Below the pieces are notes generated by a model, which saw nothing but the letters and a program-made list of their open reading frames with translations, made no database searches and was not told where the DNA came from. A stretch of 64,000 bases of DNA from NCBI RefSeq assembly GCF_900104265.1, contig NZ_FNJJ01000008.1, positions 136,000 through 199,999 on the forward strand. The letters run 5' to 3'. The DNA comes from Ectopseudomonas guguanensis. GTDB lineage: Bacteria > Pseudomonadota > Gammaproteobacteria > Pseudomonadales > Pseudomonadaceae. This document shows positions 33,463 through 45,794 of the stretch, piece after piece; within the stretch, counting starts at the first letter, position 1; each line of letters starts with the position of its first letter. The position numbers and the translations under genes are program-made.

Positions 33463-34326
33463 ATGGCAGGCGCAAAAGAGATTCGCAGCAAGATTGCGAG
33501 CATCAAAAGCACGCAAAAGATCACCAGCGCCATGGAAAAAGTGGCGGTCAGCAAAATGCGCAAGGCTCAACAGCGCATGGCTGCCGGTCGCCCTTACGCC
33601 GAGCGTATTCGTCAGGTGATCGGTCACCTGGCCAAGGCGAACCCGGAATACCGCCACTCGTTCATGGTGGAGCGTGATGTACAGCGCGTCGGTTATATCG
33701 TGGTGACCACGGATCGTGGTCTGTGCGGTGGTTTGAACATCAACCTGTTCAAGGCGCTGCTCAAAAGCCTGAAGGGTTGGCGCGACCAGAAGGTCGATGC
33801 CGATTTCTGCGTGGTGGGCAGCAAGGGCGCGAGCTTCTTCCGCAGCAACGGTGGCAACGTGGTTGCCGCCATCAGCAAGCTGGGTGAAGAGCCGTCCATC
33901 AACGACCTGATCGGTAGCGTCAAGGTCGTGCTGGATGCCTACGCCGAAGGCCGTATCGACCGCCTGTACCTGGTCTCGAACAAGTTCGTGAACACCATGG
34001 TGCAGAAGCCGGAAGTGCAGCAGCTGCTGCCGCTGGCTGCGAGTGAAGAGAAAGGCGTACAGAAAGGTCTGTGGGACTACGTGTACGAGCCGGACGCCCA
34101 GCAACTGCTGGATGCGCTGCTGGTGCGCTACGTCGAGTCGCAGGTCTATCAGGCCGTGGTCGAGAACAGCGCGTGCGAACAGGCTGCGCGGATGATCGCG
34201 ATGAAGAACGCAACCGACAATGCCGGTGAACTCATCAAGGACCTGCAGCTGGTTTACAACAAGGCTCGTCAGGCAGCGATCACCCAGGAAATTTCGGAAA
34301 TCGTCGGCGGCGCTGCCGCGGTTTAA
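33463..34326 (+). CDS. atpG: ATP synthase F1 subunit gamma
   Basis: The central rotor shaft. The 287-residue protein has the long N-terminal helix ([32 protein letters not shown]) and the C-terminal helix with [36 protein letters not shown]. Both are conserved. Confidence 0.97.
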   Translation: MAGAKEIRSKIASIKSTQKITSAMEKVAVSKMRKAQQRMAAGRPYAERIRQVIGHLAKANPEYRHSFMVERDVQRVGYIVVTTDRGLCGGLNINLFKALLKSLKGWRDQKVDADFCVVGSKGASFFRSNGGNVVAAISKLGEEPSINDLIGSVKVVLDAYAEGRIDRLYLVSNKFVNTMVQKPEVQQLLPLAASEEKGVQKGLWDYVYEPDAQQLLDALLVRYVESQVYQAVVENSACEQAARMIAMKNATDNAGELIKDLQLVYNKARQAAITQEISEIVGGAAAV

Positions 34327-35733
<1,407 letters not shown>

Positions 35734-35763
35734 GTAACGGGTGCGCCCTCCAGAGGGCGTCCG

Positions 35764-35793
35764 GGCCGGATAGGGCAGCTGCCCGATCCGGCC
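35764..35793 (+). other. Hairpin between atpD and atpC
   Basis: GGCCGGAT pairs with ATCCGGCC around an inner self-complementary GGGCAGCTGCCC. It follows a smaller GCCCTC/GAGGGC hairpin. There is no T run, so RNA stabilisation or translational tuning is more likely than termination. Confidence 0.5.
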
Positions 35794-35812
35794 TCTCAAC
35801 CGAGGCATTTTT

Positions 35813-36247
35813 ATGGCTATGTCAGTCCACTGCGATATCGTCAGTGCGGAAGAAGAGCTGTTCTCGGGGCTGGTGGAAATGGTCATCGCCCACGGTCACC
35901 TCGGTGACCTGGGTATCCTGCCGGGCCACACCCCGCTGCTGACCGATCTCAAGCCGGGTCCGGTGCGAGTGATCAAGCAGGGTGGCACCGAGGAGGTGTT
36001 CTACATCTCCGGTGGCTTCCTGGAAGTTCAGCCGAGCATGGTGAAGGTGCTTGCCGACACCGCTGTTCGTGCCGGCGACCTGGATGAAGCCGCTGCCATC
36101 GAAGCGCGCAAGGCTGCCGAGAAGGCGCTGAGCGAGAAGGGCACCGAGTTCGACTACGGCAGTGCTTCGGCACGCCTGGCCGAGGCTGCTGCCCAGCTGC
36201 GCACCATCGAAGAGATGCGCAAGAAGTTCGGCGGCCGCAGCCGCTGA
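35813..36247 (+). CDS. atpC: ATP synthase F1 subunit epsilon
   Basis: A rotor subunit that inhibits ATP hydrolysis. The 144-residue protein has the N-terminal beta sandwich ([22 protein letters not shown]) and two C-terminal helices. It is last in the operon, followed by a strong terminator. Confidence 0.96.
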   Translation: MAMSVHCDIVSAEEELFSGLVEMVIAHGHLGDLGILPGHTPLLTDLKPGPVRVIKQGGTEEVFYISGGFLEVQPSMVKVLADTAVRAGDLDEAAAIEARKAAEKALSEKGTEFDYGSASARLAEAAAQLRTIEEMRKKFGGRSR

Positions 36248-36265
36248 TCGCGTATCGCGGTATCA

Positions 36266-36302
36266 CGCAAAGGGGCGACTTAGGTCGCCCCTTTGCGTTT
36301 CT
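36266..36302 (+). terminator. atp operon terminator
   Basis: A 14-base perfect stem (CGCAAAGGGGCGAC and its complement, TTAG loop) followed by TTT, 19 bases after atpC. Confidence 0.9.
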
Positions 36303-36370
36303 GGCAAACTAGCACTTTTTTCGCGGCTCCCTCTGGCCGCGGTCAAATCCTGCCCAGCAAGGAGCCTTCT

Positions 36371-37729
36371 ATGAGTCTGGATATCGTCATTCTTGCCGCC
36401 GGCCAGGGCACGCGCATGCGTTCGGCGCTGCCCAAGGTGCTGCACCCGGTCGCCGACAAGCCCATGCTGGGGCATGTCATCGACACCGCGCGGCGCCTGC
36501 AGCCGAGCAGCATCCAGGTGGTGATCGGCCACGGCGCCGACAAGGTACGCGAGCGCCTGACCGCCGATGATCTGAATTTCGTCATCCAGGCCGAGCAGCT
36601 CGGCACCGGCCATGCCGTGGCCCAGGCCCTGCCGCAGCTCAGCGCCGAGCGTGTGCTGATCCTCTATGGCGACGTGCCGCTGATCGAGACCGCGACTCTC
36701 GAGCGTCTGCTGGCCCTGGTCAGCGACAACCAGCTGGGCCTGCTCACCGTCGAGCTGGCCGACCCGACCGGCTATGGCCGCATCGTGCGTGACACCGATG
36801 GCGTGGTGCAGGCCATCGTCGAGCACAAGGACGCCAGCGAAGCGCAGCGGCAGATCCGCGAGGGCAATACCGGCATCCTCGCCGTTCCGGGCAAGCGTCT
36901 GGCCGACTGGCTGGGTCGCCTGTCCAACAGCAACGCCCAGGGCGAGTACTACCTGACCGACGTGATCGCCATGGCCGTGGCCGATGGCCTGACCGTGGCC
37001 ACCGAGCGTGCCGCCGACGAGATGGAGGTGCTGGGCGCCAACGACCGCATCCAGCTGGCCCAGCTCGAATGCCACTACCAGCACCGTATCGCCCGCCGCC
37101 TGATGGCTCAGGGCGTTACCCTGCGCGATCCGCATCGTTTCGACGTGCGCGGTGAGGTGAGCGTCGGCCGCGACGTGACCATCGACATCAACGTGATCCT
37201 CGAAGGCAAGGTGGTGATCGAAGACGATGTGCAGATCGGCCCCAACTGCGTGATCAAGGACTCGGTGCTGCGCAAGGGCGCCATCGTCAAGGCCAACAGC
37301 CACCTGGACGGCGCCGAGATGGGCGAGGGCGCCGACTGTGGCCCGTTTGCCCGCCTGCGCCCCGGCACCAAACTGGGCGCCAAGGCCCATGTGGGTAACT
37401 TCGTCGAACTGAAGAACGCCGTCATGGGCGAGGGCGCCAAGGCCGGCCACCTGAGCTACCTGGGCGATGCCGAAATCGGCGCGCGAACCAACATCGGTGC
37501 CGGCACCATCACCTGCAACTACGACGGTGCCAACAAGTTCCGCACCGTCATGGGCGAGGACGTCTTCATCGGCTCCAACAGCGCGCTGGTGGCACCGGTA
37601 ACGTTGGGCGACCGCGCCACCACGGGCGCCGGTTCGGTGGTGACCAGCGACGTGCCCGCGGACACGCTGGCAGTCGGCCGGGCCAGGCAGCGCAATATCG
37701 AAGGCTGGAAGCGGCCGACCAAGAAGTGA
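36371..37729 (+). CDS. glmU: Bifunctional UDP-GlcNAc pyrophosphorylase / glucosamine-1-phosphate acetyltransferase
   Basis: Makes UDP-N-acetylglucosamine for peptidoglycan and lipopolysaccharide in two steps. The 452-residue protein has the N-terminal nucleotidyltransferase domain with GQGTRM...PK (residues 11-22) and a C-terminal left-handed beta-helix of hexapeptide repeats with the acetyltransferase His region ([12 protein letters not shown]). It starts with ATG at 36371 after AAGGAG. It acts in the same pathway as glmS downstream. Confidence 0.97.
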   Translation: MSLDIVILAAGQGTRMRSALPKVLHPVADKPMLGHVIDTARRLQPSSIQVVIGHGADKVRERLTADDLNFVIQAEQLGTGHAVAQALPQLSAERVLILYGDVPLIETATLERLLALVSDNQLGLLTVELADPTGYGRIVRDTDGVVQAIVEHKDASEAQRQIREGNTGILAVPGKRLADWLGRLSNSNAQGEYYLTDVIAMAVADGLTVATERAADEMEVLGANDRIQLAQLECHYQHRIARRLMAQGVTLRDPHRFDVRGEVSVGRDVTIDINVILEGKVVIEDDVQIGPNCVIKDSVLRKGAIVKANSHLDGAEMGEGADCGPFARLRPGTKLGAKAHVGNFVELKNAVMGEGAKAGHLSYLGDAEIGARTNIGAGTITCNYDGANKFRTVMGEDVFIGSNSALVAPVTLGDRATTGAGSVVTSDVPADTLAVGRARQRNIEGWKRPTKK

Positions 37730-37785
37730 GTGCGGCCTAGCCTGGATAATCAGGCCTGTGGATAACCTGCCGGAGGCAGTCCTGT

Positions 37786-38397
37786 ATGTTCGGTGTGACG
37801 GATTACCCCGCCTTCGTGGTGGCCTTCATCATCCTGCTGGCCATTCCCGGGCCGGGTAACCTGGCGCTGATCCTGTCCACCGGCAAGGGCGGGATTCGCG
37901 GCGGGCTGGCTTCGACCTTCGGCATCATCTTCGGCGATCAGGTGCTGCTGTGGCTGGCGGTGGCCGGGGTTGCCGCGCTGCTCAAGGCCTATCCGGCGGC
38001 CTTCCATGTCGTGCAATGGCTCGGTGCGGCCTACCTGATCTACCTTGGCCTGCGCATGATCCTGGCCAAGCCAGGTGCTGCGCCGACGCTGGACATCAAG
38101 CCGCGCCAATACCTGTGGCAAACCCTGGTGATCACCGTCTTCAACCCCAAGGCCATCATCTTCTACATGGCCTTCTTCCCGCTGTTCATCGACCCGCAGC
38201 GCCATCAGGGGCTGATTACTTTCGGTTTCATGGCCGTGACCATCATGGTGCTGACTTTCCTCTACGGCCTGCTGATCGTGCTGCTGACGCACTTTCTCGC
38301 CGAGCGCATGCGCGCCAGCCCACGTATCGCGCGAGGTCTGGAGAAGCTGGCAGGACTGTGCCTGGTCGGTTTCGGGGTCAAACTGACGCTGAACTGA
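37786..38397 (+). CDS. LysE family translocator
   Basis: A 203-residue inner-membrane exporter of the LysE/RhtB superfamily, with six hydrophobic segments and the family signature PGPGNLALIL (about residues 21-30). Family members export amino acids or related small molecules; the substrate cannot be predicted. GGAGG lies about 10 bases before the ATG. An exact DnaA box (37757-37765) lies just upstream. It separates glmU from glmR, which is not the usual P. aeruginosa order. Confidence 0.85.
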   Translation: MFGVTDYPAFVVAFIILLAIPGPGNLALILSTGKGGIRGGLASTFGIIFGDQVLLWLAVAGVAALLKAYPAAFHVVQWLGAAYLIYLGLRMILAKPGAAPTLDIKPRQYLWQTLVITVFNPKAIIFYMAFFPLFIDPQRHQGLITFGFMAVTIMVLTFLYGLLIVLLTHFLAERMRASPRIARGLEKLAGLCLVGFGVKLTLN

Positions 38398-38472
38398 AAA
38401 GGGCAGCTACAGGCTTCAAGCCACAAGCTGCAAGCCAGAGCTTGCCAAGCGATCGAGATTTGCCCAGGTTTT

Positions 38473-38549
38473 GAAGCCTGAAGCCTGAAGCCTGAAGCCT
38501 GAAGCCTGAAGCCTGAGGCCTGAAGCTTGCAGCTTGCAGCTTGCAGCTG
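38473..38549. repeat. Heptamer tandem repeat, 11 units
   Basis: Six exact GAAGCCT units are followed by GAGGCCT, GAAGCTT, GCAGCTT, GCAGCTT and GCAGCTG. Earlier, less regular copies lie at 38410-38440. Related sequence in the opposite orientation occurs at 47652-47741. Repeats of this kind change copy number easily. It ends only 46 bases before the glmR start. Confidence 0.9.
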
Positions 38550-38575
38550 CTTATGTTTTGATTCGCGCCATTATC

Positions 38576-38588
38576 TTTCGAATCGAAA
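38576..38588. promoter_or_regulatory. Possible GlmR operator
   Basis: TTTCG-AAT-CGAAA is a perfect inverted repeat 7 bases before the glmR ATG. A related half-site, TTTTGATTCG, lies about 20 bases upstream. Its position over the translation start fits autoregulation by a DeoR-type repressor; this is inference. Confidence 0.45.
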
Positions 38589-38595
38589 CTTAAGC

Positions 38596-39366
38596 ATGTC
38601 GAAGCGCAACACGCCGCAACGTCGTCACACTATCCTCGCCTTGCTCGCCGAGCAGGGCGAAGTGAGCGTGGACGCTCTGGCTCAGCACTTCGCCACCAGC
38701 GAAGTGACCATTCGCAAGGATCTCGCTGCCCTGGAAAAGAACGGCCTGCTGCTGCGCCGCTATGGCGGCGCAGTGCCGGTGCCGCAGGAGCTGATCAGCG
38801 AGCCGACGCAGCCCATTTCTCCCTACAAGCAGGCCATCGCCCGTGCCGGCGTGGCACGCATCCGCGAGCATGCGCGCATCATCATCGACAGCGGCACCAC
38901 TACGGCGGCCATGATTCCGCAGCTTGGCTACAAGCCTGGTCTGGTGGTGATGACCAACTCGCTCAACGTGGCCAACGCCCTGCGCGATATCGAGCACGAG
39001 CCGGTGCTGCTGATGACCGGCGGCACCTGGGATCCGCATTCCGAGTCCTTCCAGGGCCAGGTGGCCGAGCAGGTGCTGCGCTCCTACGACTTCGACCAGC
39101 TGTTCATCGGCGCCGATGGCATCGACCTGGAGCGAGGCACCACCACCTTCAACGAGTTGCTCGGGCTTTCGCGGGTTATGGCCGAGGTGGCCCGTGAAGT
39201 CATCGTCATGGTCGAGAGCGACAAGATCGGCCGGCGCATTCCCAATCTGGAGCTGCCCTGGAGCAGCGTCCATACCCTGATCACCGACGAGCGCCTGGAT
39301 GCCCAGGCGGCCGAACAGATACGCGCGCGCGGCATTCAGCTGATCCTCGCGGCGCTGGAAAACTAA
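38596..39366 (+). CDS. glmR: DeoR-family transcriptional regulator GlmR
   Basis: A 256-residue regulator with an N-terminal DeoR helix-turn-helix ([38 protein letters not shown]) and a C-terminal sugar-phosphate sensor domain ([19 protein letters not shown]). It directly precedes glmS, as PA5550 precedes glmS in P. aeruginosa, so it probably senses amino-sugar phosphates and controls glmS. The ATG at 38596 has no strong ribosome-binding site. A palindrome overlaps this region. Confidence 0.88.
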   Translation: MSKRNTPQRRHTILALLAEQGEVSVDALAQHFATSEVTIRKDLAALEKNGLLLRRYGGAVPVPQELISEPTQPISPYKQAIARAGVARIREHARIIIDSGTTTAAMIPQLGYKPGLVVMTNSLNVANALRDIEHEPVLLMTGGTWDPHSESFQGQVAEQVLRSYDFDQLFIGADGIDLERGTTTFNELLGLSRVMAEVAREVIVMVESDKIGRRIPNLELPWSSVHTLITDERLDAQAAEQIRARGIQLILAALEN

Positions 39367-39380
39367 AAAAGGAGAGCCCC

Positions 39381-41231
<1,851 letters not shown>

Positions 41232-41246
41232 GGCCGCCCGGGAAGA

Positions 41247-41274
41247 AAAAGCCCGTCCAGATGGACGGGCTTTT
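41247..41274. terminator. glmS terminator
   Basis: AAAAGCCCGTCC/GGACGGGCTTTT with an AGAT loop, 15 bases after glmS. The A and T runs let it also serve the convergent map gene. Confidence 0.88.
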
Positions 41275-41283
41275 GCGTTTCTA

Positions 41284-42063
41284 TCACGCCGAAACGCTGC
41301 TCAGGTGCAGCTCTTCCGGGCGCAGCGTAAGCACGCGAACGCCTTCACGGGTGACCGCCACGGTGTGTTCGAACTGCGCCGAGAGCTGGCCATCGCAGGT
41401 CACCACCGTCCAGCCGTCGCGCAGGGTACGGACATCCGCCTTGCCCTGGTTGAGCATGGGCTCGATGGTGAAGGTCATGCCTTCGCGCAGCGTCAGGCCG
41501 GTGCCGGCTTTGCCCCAGTGCAGCACTTCCGGTGGTTCGTGCATTTCCCGGCCAATACCGTGGCCGCAGTAGTCGCGAACCACCGAATAGCCGTGGGCGC
41601 GAGCGTGCCATTCGATGGCATGGCCGATATCGCCGAGGCGGGCGCCTGGCCTCACGGCTGCGATGCCCTGGCACATCGCTTCATAGGTCACTCGGGCGAG
41701 CTGACGAGCCTGATCCGTCACCTCGCCGATCAGGTAGGTCTTGCTCGAATCGGCGATGTAGCCGTTCTTTTCCAGGGTGATGTCGAAATTCACCAGATCG
41801 CCATCACGCAGAATCTCGTTTGCGCTGGGTACGCCATGGCACACCACTTCGTTGCGCGACGTGTTCATGGCGTAGGCGAAACCATACTGCCCTTTGCTCG
41901 CCGGACGTGCCTTAAGTTCCTCCACGATGTACTTATCCACCAGGTCATTGACCTGCAGAGTGGACATGCCGAGCAGATTCAGGCGATCCAGATAGCCGAA
42001 CACGGACGCGAGCAATCTTCCGGACTCCGCCATCAGGGCGATCTGTTCGGGCGTCTTGCTCAT
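41284..42063 (-). CDS. map: Type I methionine aminopeptidase (accessory copy)
   Basis: Removes N-terminal Met from proteins. The 259-residue enzyme has all metal ligands in place: D94 and D105 (NFD...IAD), His in CGHGIGREMHEPP, Glu in TIEPML and Glu in QFEHTVAV. It lacks the N-terminal SH3-like extension. In Pseudomonas the essential map normally sits beside rpsB, so this is likely a second copy. It overlaps the upstream ParD-like gene by ATGA, so the two are translated together. Confidence 0.88.
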   Translation of the reverse strand: MSKTPEQIALMAESGRLLASVFGYLDRLNLLGMSTLQVNDLVDKYIVEELKARPASKGQYGFAYAMNTSRNEVVCHGVPSANEILRDGDLVNFDITLEKNGYIADSSKTYLIGEVTDQARQLARVTYEAMCQGIAAVRPGARLGDIGHAIEWHARAHGYSVVRDYCGHGIGREMHEPPEVLHWGKAGTGLTLREGMTFTIEPMLNQGKADVRTLRDGWTVVTCDGQLSAQFEHTVAVTREGVRVLTLRPEELHLSSVSA

Positions 42064-42272
42064 GATGCGTCCGCCATACGTGGCGGTACCGCCACACCGG
42101 CCGCGCGCATCTCGGCGGCCATCACCTCATTGAAGCTCAGCGTCGGATTCATTTCGCAGAGCATGCCGATGCGAATCCAGAAGCCTGCCTGGGCATTGAT
42201 GGAGCGGCCCGAGACGCTGCTCGCCCGGCGGATTTGGTCATGCAGCTCGTCATCGATATTGACGATACCCAT
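42060..42272 (-). CDS. ParD-like antitoxin-family protein
   Basis: A 70-residue protein with an N-terminal ribbon-helix-helix-like pattern (MGIVNIDDELHDQIRRASSVSGRSINAQAGFWIRIGML), resembling the ParD_like family (Pfam PF11903, formerly a DUF). The ATG at 42270-42272 has AAAGGA about 8 bases upstream and is preferred over a longer frame. It is first in a two-gene operon with map. A near-perfect 26-base dyad sits at the promoter, as expected for an autoregulated ribbon-helix-helix protein. No ParE-type toxin is present; the aminopeptidase takes that position. Confidence 0.75.
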   Translation of the reverse strand: MGIVNIDDELHDQIRRASSVSGRSINAQAGFWIRIGMLCEMNPTLSFNEVMAAEMRAAGVAVPPRMADAS

Positions 42273-42284
42273 ATTGGTTTCCTT

Positions 42285-42310
42285 TATATGTTTCGTATAT
42301 GAAGCATATA
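42285..42310. promoter_or_regulatory. 26-bp dyad operator upstream of the ParD-like/map operon
   Basis: The outer arms TATATG/CATATA and inner TTC/GAA are perfectly symmetrical around TATA, with only two mismatched pairs between them. It starts 13 bases before the ParD-like ATG and contains TATATA-like -10 material. Binding by the ParD-like protein is inferred. Confidence 0.6.
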
Positions 42311-42432
42311 TAAGCATGAATCGGTTCAGTTCACCAGCTGGGCAAGTGGGGCCACCTCATCCCTTACACTGTCCGTCCGCCTGCCAGGCTTTTCGGCAGG
42401 CGCACCCCTGACAGGCTGGAACAGGAGAGCGG

Positions 42433-42663
42433 ATGAAGCGCGCAGATGTAAAACGCAGAACGGCCGAGGGCGTTCTGTTCGACACCCAGATCATGGTCAA
42501 CCCGGCCAATACCACGCAGTGGATCGTGTTGTTCAAGAAAGAAGCGGGCCGCAGCTTCTTTCTGGTGGATGAAGACGAGCAGGTGCAGACCTTTGCCAGC
42601 CTAGATGCACTAATGCCGGAACTGCGGACTCTGGGTATCAAGCGGGTCGAGGTGCAGCTGTGA
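42433..42663 (+). CDS. Hypothetical 76-residue protein
   Basis: I do not recognise this protein. It is small, soluble and mixed-charge (MKRADVKRRTAEGVLF... WIVLFKKEAGRSFFLVDEDEQVQTFASLDAL), with no signal peptide or membrane segment. AGGAGAGCGG stands just before the ATG, and coding character looks good. The pattern of alternating hydrophobic strands and a final helix suggests a small alpha/beta fold. It diverges from the ParD-like/map operon. No function is proposed. Confidence 0.65.
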   Translation: MKRADVKRRTAEGVLFDTQIMVNPANTTQWIVLFKKEAGRSFFLVDEDEQVQTFASLDALMPELRTLGIKRVEVQL

Positions 42664-43122
42664 GCAGTTGCTCACAGATGACGTGGATCACCCTGTGGGT
42701 ATCCTCGTGATACCTCGCTAAGGCCTTGATAGTCAGGGCCTTTCAGCGACTTGTACAGAAACTGTTCGCCTACTTGTTCGCTATCCACAGAGCATCTGGA
42801 TAACAGGCTTTCTATCCTGTTGATAAGCATCTGTAAGCCACCTATTAAGAGGCTTTCAGCGGTTTGTATAGTTTCTCGCCAGGCTATCAGGGGTTCAGTC
42901 GCTGCTCGCTTCTGTTGCCCTGCGAGCATTTTTTTGCAGCGGACAGAACAGGTAGCATGTCAGGGAACGCTCTGGAATAGTCACCAGCCCTCGAGAGTGT
43001 GGGAGCGTAGGAGATTGTGCGCTCCCCTTGATGCAATGCGATGGTAAATGGCTTTTCAGAGCTATCTAAGAGGGGCTTGTTTTGCCTCTCTTGGAGTCAG
43101 TGAGCTAAGGAGATAATCAAGG
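42664..43122. other. 459-base gap with imperfect repeats; no gene seen
   Basis: Base composition falls here. Two related segments, GCCTTTCAGCGACTTGTACAG at 42738-42770 and a diverged copy at 42851-42880, repeat once. One-mismatch DnaA boxes (CTATCCACA near 42782) are present. A minus-strand frame (42672-42929) has no convincing start or composition. Confidence 0.5.
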
Positions 43123-44419
43123 ATGAGATTTCTACCGCTAGCATTGCGCTGGCTTGGCATCGTTGCTGTTGTGCTCTCAAGTCCAGCGTTGCAGGCAACA
43201 CCTGCGCATGGCTTGGAAATCCCAGGCTTTGGCCGCGCCATATCGATAAGTGAGGTCAATGAATTTCTGGATCGGGGCCGGCGGTTTTCCTATAAGGGGA
43301 ATTCGCTTCAACCGGTCGGGGACTGGTACCAGAGCAACAGCCGCTATTATCTGCTAGGAGATGACAGGACACTGCTGGCGGTGGGTACGGGCAAGGAGAT
43401 TCTGTCATTTGAGCACTTCAAGACAGGTGCACAGCTGATTCGCATCCATGAGACGGGTGTACCACTGGCAGTCCCGCTCAGCACGTTCACCATGCTTGGG
43501 TGGCCGCAGAGCAATCCCGATCTGCGGGTGTTTCCTCAATTCAGTTTGGCTCTGTCCGCATCGACAGGCGAGCTACGCAAGTACTCAGTTGCGCCATATG
43601 GCGGTGACGGTCTGTTGCTGGTTGCTCCAGACCTCAGTCGTGCTGTCTCGCGCAATGCTAATGGCCCTGTTGTCCTGATGGAGCCAGGTAGCGGGCTGAT
43701 CGGCATGATCTGGCCCGACGAGAGGACATTGGAAAAAGCCCGCCAGGAAGTCCGCTTTGAGGGGCAGCGCCTAGGCGCTACAGGCAGATATGATCATGGT
43801 TCGCAGTTTGGTCTGTTTGAGCCCTATGCAAAGTATCAATGGGCGAATAAAAACTTCCACTGGTATTACGCGGATGGGCGATGGCCCTCTTCGAGGGCTC
43901 GGTAAAACCACGGAGCCAGAGCCACTTTCGACGGATTTCTATAAATTCCTCCAGAGCTATTACCACAGTCTGGTTAAAACCGGAAAGCCATTGCCCTGGC
44001 GTAACTTTCGTGCAGGTCACCTTGGTACTAAAGCTCTGCCTGTCGATGACCCAAGATTAATGTCGCCCTGTAATTGTGGTGTGAATTATTATGCTGGTAA
44101 TCAATTGCCATTGGCTTTTTCCTTGGAACAACCACTTAATTTATTAGGTATTAACGTCGAGGCTTTCGGGCTTTCAGGTGAGAGGCTTATGCCGCGTCTT
44201 TACTCGCGCATGAAGCTGGACTCGATATTATCGGCCATGACTCGCCACTTCGCTTCGCAGGGGCTGCGTATGGAGCGCCTCAACGAGGATCATCATGTCA
44301 TCAGAGGTGGGGCGGTGAAGCTCTTCGTACGAGTTTATCGGACTGCTGATCCCACTACCCTGGCTATCGATCTAGCCAATCATGGGGCGTCTGATTGTGT
44401 GGAGTGTTACGGTGACTGA
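43123..44419 (+). pseudogene. Frameshifted exported protein of unknown function
   Basis: Two frames read as one protein: the first from ATG 43123 to a TAA at 43903-43905, the second open from about 43790 to 44419. Joining them near 43885 (by skipping one base around CCCTCTTCGAGG) gives about 430 residues. The N-terminus is a signal peptide (RWLGIVAVVLSSPALQA). The second part is rich in aromatic and polar residues (SPCNCGVNYYAGNQLPLAF). I recognise no family. G+C is lower than in the flanks, suggesting acquired DNA. It may be a real decay, a sequencing error or two separate genes. A lipoprotein gene overlaps its end. Confidence 0.6.
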
Positions 44420-44981
44420 ATCAAAACTTCTTTCTTGTCGGATGTTGGTTGTTCTGCGGGTGCTCGTTCTGGCTGGCTGTCGCACGTATGAATACACACC
44501 AACCGTACCGAGTGCAGAGTTTGAAGAAAGTAAAAGCTTGGGCAGTATCGAAGTACGATACGCACATGGCAAAGATGATTCTCCTACTTTACATAGCGCA
44601 TTTCGCCGTAATGTAATCGAGCCAGATCTGGGCTTTGTGGGGACGTATGTCTTTGGCATGGTCTATCCCACGATGAAGATAGATGAAAACTATTCTTCAG
44701 TTAAATTGAAAGGGGAAGCGTTGGGAGAGGGGCATTGGCGATTCCTTATTCCCCGTAAGTCGGGCTGGAATGGACCACAGGATCTGAACCTGTATTTCGC
44801 CAATAGAGATCTGTTTCTATTTCGCTTTCTCGAGGGGCAGAGTTGTTTGAGTGAGTACTCACTCGATACCCCGGGAAGGGAAGCGCTTCAGATTAAAATA
44901 AGTTTCAAAGAGCCGGGCTGCCTGCTGCCGTGTTCGCCTTCGCAAAATGATCCTAACAGATGTTCTCATCTCTGGCGCTGA
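44412..44981 (+). CDS. Probable lipoprotein of unknown function
   Basis: A 189-residue product from a GTG at 44412 that overlaps the preceding stop. The N-terminus has basic residues, a hydrophobic core and the lipobox L-A-G-C (VLRVLVLAGCRTYEY), so it is probably exported and lipid-anchored. The rest is beta-rich without a known motif (SIEVRYAHGKDD, FVGTYVFGMVYPTMKI). It forms a pair with the frameshifted exported protein. An effector/immunity or surface-assembly pair is conceivable, but nothing in the sequence shows it. Base composition is AT-richer than its neighbours. Confidence 0.65.
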   Translation: MTESKLLSCRMLVVLRVLVLAGCRTYEYTPTVPSAEFEESKSLGSIEVRYAHGKDDSPTLHSAFRRNVIEPDLGFVGTYVFGMVYPTMKIDENYSSVKLKGEALGEGHWRFLIPRKSGWNGPQDLNLYFANRDLFLFRFLEGQSCLSEYSLDTPGREALQIKISFKEPGCLLPCSPSQNDPNRCSHLWR

Positions 44982-45047
44982 GCGCTCAGGTTTCCGGTTC
45001 TGCTGCGAGAATCCGGAGATTTTTTACAGTCTTTAACTTTTAGAGAC

Positions 45048-45794
45048 TTATGGCCTGTATAGGTGACGATGCCTGGCGTCATATAGCGCCGACTCGGCAA
45101 AGGAGCCCGGATCGAGCACCCGCCCTACGAGGATCAATGCCGTGCGACGAAAGCCCTTGGCAGCCACTTTCTCCTCGATATCGGCCAGGGTGCCCAGTAC
45201 CCAGTCCTGATCCGGCCAACTGGCCCTGTGGATAACGGCAATGGGGCAGTCGGCGCCATAGTGCGGCAGCAGTTCGCTGACGATAGCCGGCAGTTGGCGC
45301 ACACCAAGGTGGATGGCCATGGTTGCGCGGTGCCTGGCCAGATCCTCTAGCTGTTCGCCCTCGGGCATTGGCGAGGTGGTGCCATAGCGGGTAAGGATCA
45401 CCGTCTGGGCGATACCCGGCAGCGTCAGCTCGGATTCCAGCAGCGCCGCGCAGGCGGCGGTGGCGGTGACGCCCGGGACGATCTCGAACGGAATGCCCAG
45501 AGCACGCAGTTCGCGAATCTGCTCGCCGATGGCGCCGTACAGCGAAGGGTCACCGGAATGCACCCGGGCCACGTCCTGGCCGCGCTTATGGGCCTGATGC
45601 AGCAGGGTGACGATTTCCCCAAGATTCAGCTCGGCCGTGTTCACCACCTGATTGGCGCTGTGGCCCTGCAGCACCGCTTCGGGCACCAGCGAGCCGGCAT
45701 AGAGGATCACCGGGCACGAACGGATCAGGCGCTGGCCCTTGACGGTGATCAGCTCGGGGTCGCCGGGGCCGGCGCCGATAAAGTAGACGGTCAT
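45048..45794 (-). CDS. cobM: Precorrin-4 C(11)-methyltransferase
   Basis: Adds the C-11 methyl group in the aerobic cobalamin pathway. The 248-residue SAM-dependent enzyme has the tetrapyrrole methylase signatures YFIGAGPGDPELITVKGQ (residues 4-21) and VHSGDPSLYGAIGEQ, plus the CobM/CbiF-type SMPEGE loop. Its ATG overlaps the cobE stop (ATGA). An exact DnaA box lies in the gene (45227). Confidence 0.95.
   Translation of the reverse strand: MTVYFIGAGPGDPELITVKGQRLIRSCPVILYAGSLVPEAVLQGHSANQVVNTAELNLGEIVTLLHQAHKRGQDVARVHSGDPSLYGAIGEQIRELRALGIPFEIVPGVTATAACAALLESELTLPGIAQTVILTRYGTTSPMPEGEQLEDLARHRATMAIHLGVRQLPAIVSELLPHYGADCPIAVIHRASWPDQDWVLGTLADIEEKVAAKGFRRTALILVGRVLDPGSFAESALYDARHRHLYRP

Noticed and set aside
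38473..38549. Short regular repeat considered as a CRISPR array
   Set aside because: Units are 7 bases and contiguous, with no spacers and no cas genes nearby.
41247..42310. A Tn7-like insertion after glmS
   Set aside because: No tns genes or Tn7 end sequences are visible; map lies directly across the terminator.
42672..42929. An 85-codon minus-strand frame in the AT-richer gap
   Set aside because: No ribosome-binding site, no recognisable composition, and it covers imperfect repeats.
43123..44981. Type VI effector/immunity pair
   Set aside because: Only the exported-plus-lipoprotein layout suggests it. No catalytic motif, VgrG, PAAR or adaptor gene is present, so it is not claimed.
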